Below are positions 39,905 to 51,900 of a stretch of 64,000 nucleotides of DNA, in pieces (within the stretch, counting starts at the first letter, position 1; each line of letters begins with the position of its first letter). The notes beneath the pieces were generated by a model. That model ran no database searches. It saw only the letters and a program-made list of their open reading frames with translations, and was not told the DNA's origin. Location: NCBI GenBank assembly GCA_029204225.1, contig CM055092.1, positions 45,640,087 through 45,704,086 of the forward strand, written 5' to 3'. The translations under genes and the position numbers were made by a program. This DNA is from Diphasiastrum complanatum (lineage: Eukaryota > Streptophyta > Lycopodiopsida > Lycopodiales > Lycopodiaceae).

Positions 39905-42900
39905 CTCGACAGCCTTACCGAGTCGTTCGTCAGCCTCCAGCACGCACTTCACAGCCTATCACTCGCTTCTTCAGATCAGCCACTTAGTGACTCAGTTCTT
40001 TCTGGTGTCTCTTTAGATGAGATCTTTAGATGTTTGCCTCAGCAGAGCTGGTGGTTAAGCTCTTGCCTTTGTACCTCAGCAGAGCGGTTGGTTAAGCTCT
40101 TGCATCTCCTTGTTGCATGATGAGAGATTGTTGTTTAATTCATACTTAGTTGACTTTCGATAGAGAGATAGTTTCTAGAAATAAGTCCTCATATGGACAT
40201 TGCTCCTACTATGCATGTATTGTGTTTTTCTTTTGTGCCACGGGCACTTTATAGACATTAATAAACTCTTTCTTTCTTCTCTCTCTCTCTCTCTCATGGA
40301 TGGTACTCTACTTTACGTTTTCTACTTGGTATTGTAAACCTTGCAAGGTATTTGGCCCTTAGAAAGTTATTTGGTGGGAAAATTTAAACCTTCAACTACA
40401 TTTATGGCATTTTCAAAGGTCAAGATCACCTGCCTCTCATCCTACGGCTATGAATGGCCACTTTACGTTCATTTGATTGCACCTATATTAGTGGTGAGGC
40501 GCTTCATCTTCTCCTCCCACGCTTTCTTGCACCCTCTTTTCATGCTTGCTTGCACTCTCCTCCTACTCTTCTGGCAAGACAATTTTGGAGCTCTCTGTGC
40601 CCTCCCTCCTACGTTTGGAGACGGTTCTACTGTGCACACGGTATGTGTATTCAACTCTTCTTTATTCTTGCTATCAGAACGTGTATTAAGCAAGCATATT
40701 GCATAAGTTTTGGAAGGCGCCCTTTCGCTGCCTACTGCATCGCAGTATAGGTTATTGCTTTTAATAAAGAGTTTGTATGAGGTACCACGTTTGCTATATG
40801 GCAATCGCTGCTCAGATATGGTTTCCTTGCATCCATTCATATGTGTTTATGCTTATGTGTTTATGCATTGCTGGCTAAGGTGATTGGCTATGCCATCGCT
40901 GGCCAAACATCTTGTTTATGAATGAATACCATCAGCCGCTGGCCAGAAACATATTTGGTAGCTGCTTTGTAGGGTATATATGATCTGCCCAATCGCGATC
41001 CTACAAGCTATCGCTGACCAGAGGAGAGTTTGCTCTCTTTATTTATGCTTGCATGTAAGATACATAAGGTACCCACTCTTCAAGAGCGCTCAATGCGGCT
41101 CAATGCTGCCTATCCAACATACTATCCTACGTATAGTAGGGTAGCTCTTTAGATAATTTGGTATGGAGAAGTATATCGCGATGGACCAGCGATGAGCTAG
41201 TATACCTTTCTCACTCCACTTTCTAGCGATGAGCTCTCTTGATGGTCTTTAAATGTATGATTTGTGTTATCACAATGAGCACTTGAGTCATAACTATATT
41301 TGCTATCATATTTGGCTTTCAACAATATAGCAGCAAGGTTGCACGAGTTTTAAGCTTTATATCATCAGTTTCCAGCATACGAAAAGAAAAGGTATGATCT
41401 CTACTACCTGAACGTTTACCATGCAAGAGGTACACTGTTAAGAATGCTTCGATAATGGGTTATACAAGATAGTATGGATCACAACCATAATATATCTATC
41501 GTGTGCATTAATATGTAATGCTATACATAGACTTGCATACGGACTTTGACGGTTCTCAAAGGCACTCAAAAGCTTGTATGGCCAGTTCACAGGAATCGCT
41601 TGCGTCGACCATTCAGGTTGGTGTTTCTCACATATTTCGGCGTTGCTCTAAGATAGAAGCTTCAAAGTTGGGTACATTGAATGCTTTAGAGAATGACTGC
41701 TATAATACTCATGGAAAAATGCTTGACAATTACCCTCATCTATGGCATGCTTGAACGCAACATACTTAAGAAAATTTTTTATAGTATAAACAATCGTCCT
41801 CATAGACGGCATCATGGAGACTCATGAGAGTTAAGAGCGCGAGCTACCCATTTTTCCAGGGTATAGATGGGATTCAATATACAGACCCGAGACTAGATCA
41901 GCTAGTGGCCGAGGTTCTGGAGGGGTGGCTTGTTTCTACAAAGAGTCCCTTCATTAGATAGTTGAGTTTATTAGACACGACGAGCATGCACGGTACATCT
42001 GGATTCGTATTACTGGATGGGATATTGGCTTGGACAGGGACGTCTTCATTGCTGCGCATGCTATTTTCCTTCGGAGTCTTCTTCTTTTGTTGAGGAGGTC
42101 GGATCACCTTACCTGGACCTCTCATTGGACTTTATCAGATTCTTGGAGTGGGGGCGTATTTTCCTGACTGAGGATTTTAATGCCAGGACCACTTCACAAC
42201 AGAGGGAGTTTCATGACACTATTGACCTGCTTTGAGTTCATGCCCTTGAAAGTGACATTATGGGACTCACCAAGATTTCTGAGGATGGACCAAGACCTAT
42301 TACATCATATGGTGAGTATCTATTGCAGTTTGGTGAGGCACATGAGTTAGCCATTTATAATGGCCTATCTTACTGGCCTGATTTTGGCAGCTATACTTGT
42401 CATCCTCGCAGTGGTGGTCATAGTGTCGTTCATTACCTCATGGGGTCACCATCCTCGATTCCCCTCATTCACGGTTTTCAGATTTCTCCCACCGCTCGCT
42501 CTGACCATTTGTTCCTTATGGAGTCATTTTGTATCATTATCACGGATCTCCCCTCGGGTACACACCACTATATTAGACAGTTTTTATACAGAGCATACCT
42601 TGATTGTACCTGGTGACATCAGTTGGGGGTGAAGCCCAATTACTACCAGGTCCACTTCTTGGAGCAGGATACCGTTGGGTTTCTAGTCCTACTCCGATAT
42701 TTGACTTTAGGATTATCACACTATCTTGTTTCACTTTGGGTCAGGTCAAAGTATCATCACATCGGTTGGCTATTGAGACTGGGAGATTCCAGGGTACCCC
42801 AAGAGAGGAGAAATTATGCCAGCTATGTTCTTTGTGTGAGGTGGAGTCCGAGGGGGACTTCATCTTCAAATGCCCTATATACTATGAGATCAGAGGGAGA

Positions 42901-45900
42901 TATCACTGCCTATTCTGAGACATGCCTTCGATCGCTCATTGCATACGAGGACCCTCACTGTGTTGCAGTTATGATACGGGAGATCCTCTTGCTACGACAT
43001 GATACGTACCAGTTAGCTCATCAGCCACATCCCAGCTCTCAGGCTCGGATTACCTCATTTTTCTCTAGGAGACGACCACGCCGAGACACTAAGTTTGATG
43101 ACGACGATGATGCACCACCTCACATATATCAGTGGCGGTGCACCACTCATAGTCATGCTGCAGCTCACACTACCCGTCCTATCATGAGGGCACGCAGCTC
43201 TCGCCCTCCTAGATGACGTCAGCGACGACCAGTATTGCCTCATGCTATAGCTCGTATCACATCCTTTTTCAACAGCAGTGCTAGATGATATAGCATTTAT
43301 TATGCTCTCACTTATTGACAATTTGTAGTATTTAGTTATGTTGTTCCTTTTTATGCGTAGTTTTTTATGGAGATGTTTATATACGCTCCCATTGTTACCA
43401 CATACTTGACATGTACTATTATCTGTCTTATATGCCTTTTGGCATGGAAAATATTTTAATAAAGCTTCTCCTCCTTCTTCTTCTTCTTCTTCTCTCTCTC
43501 TTTCTCTCTCTCATGGAATCTATTTTGCAGCTTATGTCCTGATTTGGTGCTCTCTTTCGAGGTAATCTTCCAACACTGAGTTGCTGGATTCTTTTCAACA
43601 CATTGGATGCATCCTTTATTGTCTTTTGTCATCCACATTGGCATGTATATTTTCTACCTAATTTTTTTAATCTCTAATGTGGTTCATCTCCTTTCTATTT
43701 GTGTGGGTGGTATTCTTTGAGGCTAGTTGGGTGAGAAAAAGAGTACTCCCTCTCAGCTATTGGCTCTTTGACTACTTTATTATCTTTCATTGTAGTTTCT
43801 TGTTTACTTTACCATCAATTGTGGATCACGCTCTCTTTTTCTTGTCTAGTGATCCAAGTGTTCATTGAGTGTATTTTGGGAAGAAAATGAGGGTGCCTGT
43901 AATAGATCCTAACACCACAGTAGGGCAAACACTAACTGATCCACCCAACCTTGCCTACTCCCTGATATAGAGTAAGCCCCTCCTAGCCCAGTGTGAGGAC
44001 TGGTAGCATGCTACTGCCAAGTGTCGGCCACGTGGCACTGACGTGGCCGACTGCACGTCGGGACCCAACTGGGGGCCCTATCCTGCTGACAGGGTCCCTA
44101 GGCTGTGTTAGGCCCGCCATGGCTATGGACCGTGCTGGGGCACACTACTCACACTGTCTTGCCCTGTTGGTCATGTACGCTGGACACGACCCTGACTGTG
44201 GTATCTGACCTATCTGTGTTCTCTAGGGTTCGGCACTGGTTACGAGCTCGTAACACTCCCTCCCCCTTAAGAACCGTCTTGGTCCTCTAAGACAAAGTCT
44301 GGAAAAATCTTGCGAAGGACGCTGCCTCTTTCCCAAGTGGCATTCTCAACAGGCTGATCATTCCACTTAACCAGATATTCTCGGTATAGAGTATGACGAG
44401 TCTGCGTCTCTCTACTATCAAGAATTTCCTCTGGTTCATGTGGAGGTTGTTGAGGATCCAATGGGAGAACTAGAACACTGTCCCCTACCAGATTATCTGA
44501 TCTGGTTAAGGCTTTTCGTAACTGACTTACATGAAAAACTGGAAAAACCTTACTGCTGTGTGGGAGTTCTAGTTCATAGGTGACCTCGCCTAGTCTCCTA
44601 CTGATGGTAAAGGGACCACAATACCTTGGAGACAACTTAGCACACACTCCTGATTTGAGGGTTTTAGAGTCAACTGGGACTCTCAAGTAGACTTTCTCAC
44701 CAGTGGAGAACTGCACATCCCGTCTGTGTGGATCTGCATAATGCCTGGCTCGATCCTGGGATTGTCTAATGCTACGCTTAGCATGTTCTATCATCTGGTT
44801 TAGGTCTTCTAAAAAGTTTCTGGCTGCTTCAACTTTTTCTTGTTTAAACCCTACAGCTGTGGGTGAGCGTGGCTGAAAACCGTACATCAGCATAAATGGG
44901 CTGTATCCCGTAGCTGAATGTTTGGTACTGTTGTAAGCAAACTCTAATATTGAGAGATACTCCTCCCAATTAGTCTGCCTCTTGCTGACGTATGCACGAA
45001 GCATATCCTCCAGCACTTGATTTACCCTTTCTGTTTGACCGTCCGTCTGTGGATGGTCAGTGGTACTCATATTAAGTTTAGTATGGAGATGATGGAATAC
45101 TGCCTTCCAAAAATTTCCAGTAAACTTACTGTCCCGGTCGCTGACTATGCCGGAAGGTAGACCGTACAATTTAAATAGCCCGTCTACAAACAACCTCGCT
45201 AACTCTGGAGCTCTAACGGTTGTTTTGGTCGGAATAAAATGAGCCATTTTGGTCAGACGGTCAACTGTGACCCATATAGCGTCATTACCCTTTTGGGTTT
45301 TAGGCAGGCCTACTATAAAATCCATGGAGATACTCTCCCATTTACCAGCTGGTATTTCTAAGGGATGCAACAACCCTCCTGCCTTTAAACGCTCTGCTTT
45401 ATTTACTTGACATTTCTGGCAACTGGTTACATACTGGTGGACGTCCTTTTTCATACTGGGCCAGAAAAATTGCCTACGAAGAAGCTCATAGGTCTTCTGT
45501 ATGCCTGGGTGTCCCACGCTAGGATTGTCATGACATTCATATAGGACCTGCTGTCTATAATCCTCTGAATTGGGGACACATACTCTATCTCTATAGAGCA
45601 AGTACTCATCCTGAATGGAATACTGTTTCCATTTGAATCCTTGAGTCAACTGACCCTCAACCACTGGGGTTTGCTTGGGTAATACAGGCTCAGAATCCTC
45701 AACGTCATCTGACGACGTATACTCGGACTCATCATCATCCTCAACGGAAGCTGCCGTATTCTTGGATGAACTGGCACCAGCCCCGGGAACTGGTTCTGGA
45801 GTCTGTAACTGTCTGTTCTGGACTGAGTTCCAGATAATAGAGAAGAATGCATCATGCTGGCATTTCCCTCTCAAGGACTCGAGTAACTCATTACGAATCT

Positions 45901-48900
45901 GAGTAAAACTCAGCTCGTTTATCATAGGCATTCTGCTAAGGGCATCTGCTACTGTATTGAATTTTCCACGCCTATATCTGATAGACATGTCAAACTCTTG
46001 CATCAACTCTGCCCAACGAGCTTTCCGACCTCTAAGCTCAGGTTGATTGCAAAGGTATCTGAGACTCTCATGGTCTGTCAGGACCTCAAAGTTGGCACCA
46101 TACAAATAATGCCTCCAAGTCTTAAGGGCATGGACTATAGAAAAGAGTTCCTTTTCATAGGCACTGTACCTAGTCTGAGCTGGCTCGAGTTTTTTACTCT
46201 CGAACGCAACTGGTCGTCCACCCTGAGTTAGCACAGCGCCTACTGCAAAGTCGCTAGCATCTGTTTCGACCACAAATGGCTGATTGGGGTCGACGACTTT
46301 TAAGACTGGTGCTGTAGCTAAGGCTGTTTTGAGAGCATCAAAGCTCTCCTGTTGTGCAGACTCCCAAATGAACTCCTTTCCCTTCCCCTTAAGAAGATTT
46401 GTCATAGGGACTGCTATCTGAGCATATTCCTTGACAAATCGTCTGTAATATCCCGCCAGACCAAGAAAGATTTGAAGTTCCAAAATATTCTGAGGTCTCA
46501 GCCAACTGAGTATGGCTTTAACCTTATTTGGGTCCATCTTAATCCCATCTGAAGAGATAATGTGACCCAAATATGCTACTTCTTCAACGAAGAATTCACA
46601 CTTGGATTGTTTAGCATAAAGCTTATGCTTTCTGAGCAGTCGAAACACCTTTCTGAGGTGTTTTAGATGCTCCTTCCTCGTTTTGCTGTAGACGAGGATG
46701 TCATCTAAAAATACGACTACAAACTTACCCAAGTATGGTCTGAGGACACTGTTCATCAAGGTCATAAAGGTAGCTGGAGCATTTGTGAGCCCAAATGGCA
46801 TCACCTTAAACTCATAATGACCGTGACGAGTCCTAAAAGCTGTTTTCGAGACATCTTCCGATTTTATACGGACTTGATGATATCCCGATCTAAGGTCTAT
46901 TTTACTGAAAAACTTAGCCCCGTCGAGTTGATCAAACAACTCGTCTGCCCGAGGCATAGGGTATTTATTCTTAATTGTGACTTTATTGAGGGCTCTGTAA
47001 TCTACGCAAAGACGCATAGACCCCTCTTTCTTTTTCACCAATAGGACTGGTGAGGCCCATGGTGAACTACTGGTCTGAATTTGGCCTTTCCCAAGATAGT
47101 CTGTTAACTGCCTAGTTATTTCTTCATCCTCTGTTCGGCTGACCCGATACGGAGGTTTAGAAACAGGTGCTGTACCTGGTACTAGGTTTATTACATGATC
47201 TACCTCTCTGCTAGGTGGTAAACCATGTGGCAAATCTTCAGGAAAAACATCTTTAAATTTAGACAATAAAGTTTCTAATTTACTGATTTTCTGCTGAATA
47301 GAACTGGAAATAGAAACTTCAGGAATAAACTGAAAGTCACATAAGAATACCTGATGGTCTTCGTCTCCGATTAGCTGACAGAGCTCTGAACTGCAGACCA
47401 TAGGGCTGTTGGGAACATCATGCTCCCCATGCAACTGGATCTCTCGGCCTTTATACTGAAAGCTGAGGGTGTTCTCCTGATAGTTTCTGTGGAGGGAAGG
47501 TCCTAAACTGTAGAGCCAATCTCTCCCGAGAACAATGTCTGTTCGATCCAGGTGCATTATCTGAAAGTTTATTTGATCTTGGTACCCCTGAATACCAAGA
47601 TTTAACTTACTTACCATAGTTTCCCATATTTTTTTATCTTCACCCTTAGCTAATGAAACTATGTACCTATGCTGACTAGGTACTTCTGGTAGTTTAAGCT
47701 TTTTAACCAGGGTGTGGTTGATGAAATTATGGGTTGCCCCATCATCAACCATGACTCTTACTGACTGGTTACCAACTTTCCCATGCATACGTACTAGGTC
47801 ATGCGGCCCAAAGCTGAAGGGTCTCGCTAGCATTGCAGAGGTCAGCTGGCAACAGTGTTCATGATTTTCATGATACACTTTGATCTCGGAAGCTGCCGAG
47901 TCACTGGGGAAACATACAGTCTGAACAAGATGAACTTGTTTTTTATCTTTTTTAGTGAAAGGCCCCTTGGGACACTGTCTGACTGTGTGTCCCTTGCCCA
48001 TACATACAAAGCACAAACGTTCTTGTTTGGCTTTCTCAAAATCATCTGGTTTTAAGGGCTGTATGTGTGAAGGGCGTTTCTGAGGAGCTTCACCTTTAAA
48101 TTTATCTTCTTTCTTTCTTTTTAAAAATTTCTTTTTAAATTGAAAGTCTTTCTGAGGAAGCTGCTCAGAAAGTGGTTGTTGTCTCGCTCTCTTCCTACCC
48201 ACTGAATCATCATAGATTTGAGCATATCTGAGAGCTTGCTCAAGGGTAGTAGGCGAGTTTCTCTGGACCTCTACTTTATATTCATCTTTGAGGCCACGGA
48301 CAAATCCCCTGATTTTCTGATAGTCATCCATATTTTTAATCTTTAAAATTGCTTCTCGATACTGCGAGATATATTGGATGAGGGACTTGTCCATTACTGT
48401 TCTTTCCCAGGCTTCCCAGGCTCTATCAAGTTCATTCTCTGGTAGAAATTCTCTTAGGAAAGCCTCTTCAAAAGCTTTCCATGACCGGGGAGTCTGCCCA
48501 GTCTCCTGGAGATTTAACCACCACTTATAGGCCATAGGCCCTAAAGAAAGACTGGCCTCAATTGCTTGCAAATGGTCAGGGGTCTGTTTAAGAGCATGAA
48601 TGTTCTTCCATTTGCTGAGGAAGGTTTGTAGAATATCTGCACATCTATCCTTCTCTTCCCCATTAAAAGTAGGAGGCTTTAAATCTTTAAAAACACTGGG
48701 GTGAGACCGTAAAGTCTCACCCGAAACTGATGGAAGTGGAGAAGGGGATAACTGAGAAGTGGAGGGAAGGCTTCCTTTCGCGGAGCTCAAAATCAAGTTT
48801 TTGAGTTCAGCGAACGAGTCGTCCACACTGGACTTGAAATTGGCTAATGCCAGCTTCAGTTCATCCACCTCTGTTACCAATTGGAGGAACTGCTCCTTGG

Positions 48901-51900
48901 TAACCAGTTCGTCGAGTTCTTCGGCGAACTGTTCCTGTTCTTCTACTTCCATGGGTTCCTTCCCTTTTCTGTAAGCCAAGGCTTCTGTTTCAAGTTCGTC
49001 GAAGCCTCTCTCCTGGGGTTGATCAGGTCCCTGAGGAGTGGTCATCTTCGAAACTGAAAGAGAGCTACCTTAACTTCTGAAGGAAAAAAGTCTAAAAGAC
49101 TAATTTACAACTGTACAAGGGAAAGGAAAGATGACTTAGCTGTTTCTGAGGACTGTACTTCCAAAGAAAGAATCAAGAAAAGCCCTTTCAGCTCTTCCTC
49201 CACTGCTTTCAGATCTGCTGTTCGGAAAAATCAGAGATCAAGGTACCAAGAAAAAGAAACAAACTTCTGATCGTCTTGGTCCCTTCCCTCGCTGTCTGAG
49301 GTGTATACTTTTTGCTCCAAAATTCCCGTTTTAGGACCCAAAACAGTTGCAAACTTGTGGTTCCTGCCAAAGACCTTCAGCGCTGGACCTGCACCCACGA
49401 TTCTGTCTCAGATCCGCTCCAAATTCCAGAAAATTTCACTCCAAATTCGAAGTTTCCACCCAATTTGGCAGCGCTGGACCTGCTCCACGTTTTCTATATA
49501 AAATGTGCTCAAAAATCCACAACTGATACATAAAAATCAAGGGTAAATCCCTGATTTTTCAGCGCTGAGCTTCTACAAGGGATTGTGCCTCAAACAACTG
49601 TAAATTCCCAGCAAATTTCAAGGATTTGAAAGCTGTTCCTACAGCGATTTTCCTCCTCAATTCTTTCCTGAGAATCTGAGAAATCTTTCCTATCTTCTGA
49701 TAGCTTTCTCTACTGCTGTCCTGAACTCCCTAGGATGGAGATGGCTCTGATACCAGTGTAATAGATCCTAACACCACAGTAGGGCAAACACTAACTGATC
49801 CACCCAACCTTGCCTACTCCCTGATATAGAGTAAGCCCCTCCTAGCCCAGTGTGAGGACTGGTAGCATGCTACTGCCAAGTGTCGGCCACGTGGCACTGA
49901 CGTGGCCGACTGCACGTCGGGACCCAACTGGGGGCCCTATCCTGCTGACAGGGTCCCTAGGCTGTGTTAGGCCCGCCATGGCTATGGACCGTGCTGGGGC
50001 ACACTACTCACACTGTCTTGCCCTGTTGGTCATGTACGCTGGACACGACCCTGACTGTGGTATCTGACCTATCTGTGTTCTCTAGGGTTCGGCACTGGTT
50101 ACGAGCTCGTAACAGTGCCTAACTACTAGGAAACCAATGCAACAAACATAACTCAATTTTGATCACAAAATAAAAAAGCTATGGCAAAAAAAATCTATTG
50201 AAGACTAGAGAGAGAAAATGGCTAGGAACAAAGAATCTCTAGAGAGAAAAAAGTCAATAGAACTCAATTCAAATCACAAACAAAAAAGTTATGGCAAAAA
50301 ATGTCTATTGAGGACTAGAAAGAGAAAACTAGAGTCACATGTCATCATTTCATCACATTTGTAGCACTGCCTAGTTCAATATGCTACTTCCTATCAAAAT
50401 AGTGCGATATCATATTATCTAGATTTTTGTGATGCTTTATGTGGTGCCGCTACCTGTTCTCTGCTTGTGGAGCCAGTTCCTGTTTGCTCTATATGTAGTC
50501 CCTGGTCTTGACAACTCTTATGGGATGCATTTGAGCCATTTCTTGTGCATGGTTCACATTCATGGGCCTTAGGTATTGCTTGGGGCATGTGTATAGTCCT
50601 CACTCCCTTAATCCCTACAAGTATGTGGCATGCTTGGTTTACGACTTGCATGGCCCCTTCACAGAGCTTGGATTGTTTACATGTAAATGTTGCCATGGAG
50701 GCATGATGTTGCCTATACTTTGCTTGATTCTTTCGGCTCTTATGGATTATTTCACATTACAAGGTCTTCTTTAGTGTCGATTCTCTACCCGCACATGGAT
50801 TGGCTGCTTCAACTTTGGCATTCAGAGTATTTGATGGATTGGATGCTTCAACTATAGCATTGTGAGTATGAGGGCCGAGTTTCCTTTGGCTATCTTTGAT
50901 GAATTCTTTGCGGCCGCTATGTTAATGCATGTATGGCCTTTTTGAAAAGCTTGGCGTACTTATTATGGTATTCATATTTTGCTCTGGCACTCCTATTCCT
51001 TCAACATAATGTGGTGGATGTGTTGCTGATTCATTGTTTGTCATGTACACTCCGGATGGCATCAGGCATGGTCTATCCAGATAATTTGGGGCCTTGCGAT
51101 TGTCTAATATTTATGTTTGTTTTTTAGACGCAACCAGATTCACTATTTTTCTTATGACATTGGGACTCTGATGTTCATCCTTGTATGTGGTATCTGTGCT
51201 ATCTGCATTGGTGGAGACGCCTAGCCTGAGAAATCTTTGCTCATGTTCTTTTTTGTGATATATAGTGTTCAATTTTAACGGCGTCACAATTTTTCTTTTT
51301 GGGAATACAATAAGGGGAGCTTGGTTTGTTACTACATATGCTTACCCTCTTTTTGTCCCTCTGTTGGGTAAGCACATCAAATACCTTGCCCACCCTTGTT
51401 TCTTTTTCATTGGTAGGTGAGTTTGACACAACATGAAAAATCTAGGAGCAACTAGAAACGAAGGCCAGCCTCATAGACATTTACATCTAATCTAAGGCTT
51501 GATCAGTGTTCTAGAATTCACTGAACATGTATTTTAGTCTGGGAAATTCATCCAATACAATTTGGATGAATGGCAAGGTATATGTGACATCATTACAATG
51601 TTTCATATGTTGGTGACTCTAATACTCTAACTTGGAGGTCATGTAATGATAAATGAAAAGATAGTTTAACCTAGTTGACATTCAACTTTCTTATTATATT
51701 TATATGTAATGATATCATTTCAAATACCAATTTTTTTGGAATTGCTTGGGTTGTTTTTTAATATGTTATAACCATTTGAATCACATATAGCAAATAAATC
51801 TATATAGAAAAATTGTGATTTGTCATTTTATTTTCACTTTGATCCATGTGACCAAAGTCTTGTAATTTGGCTCAAACATTTGTTGAACAATTGTTTACAC

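Larger units (their letters stand above)
43898..50114 (-). mobile_element. Intact chromodomain Ty3/gypsy retrotransposon (6,217 bp)
   Basis: Two 358-bp LTRs with no difference that I can read, TG...CA ends (minus sense TGTTACGAGC...TATTACA), and a perfect 5-bp target duplication GTGCC at 43,893-43,897 and 50,115-50,119. Primer site, polypurine tract and one complete gag-pol frame are present. Identical LTRs mean very recent insertion. It lies antisense within RsmE intron 4. It may be autonomous and active (inference). Confidence 0.97.

Noticed and set aside
40020-40110. tRNA gene from the GGTTAAGC box A-like words
   Set aside because: No box B and no cloverleaf that I can fold; at most a SINE-like relic.
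43993-44208. 71-codon frame repeated at 49,852-50,067
   Set aside because: It lies entirely inside the two LTRs, antisense to the element.
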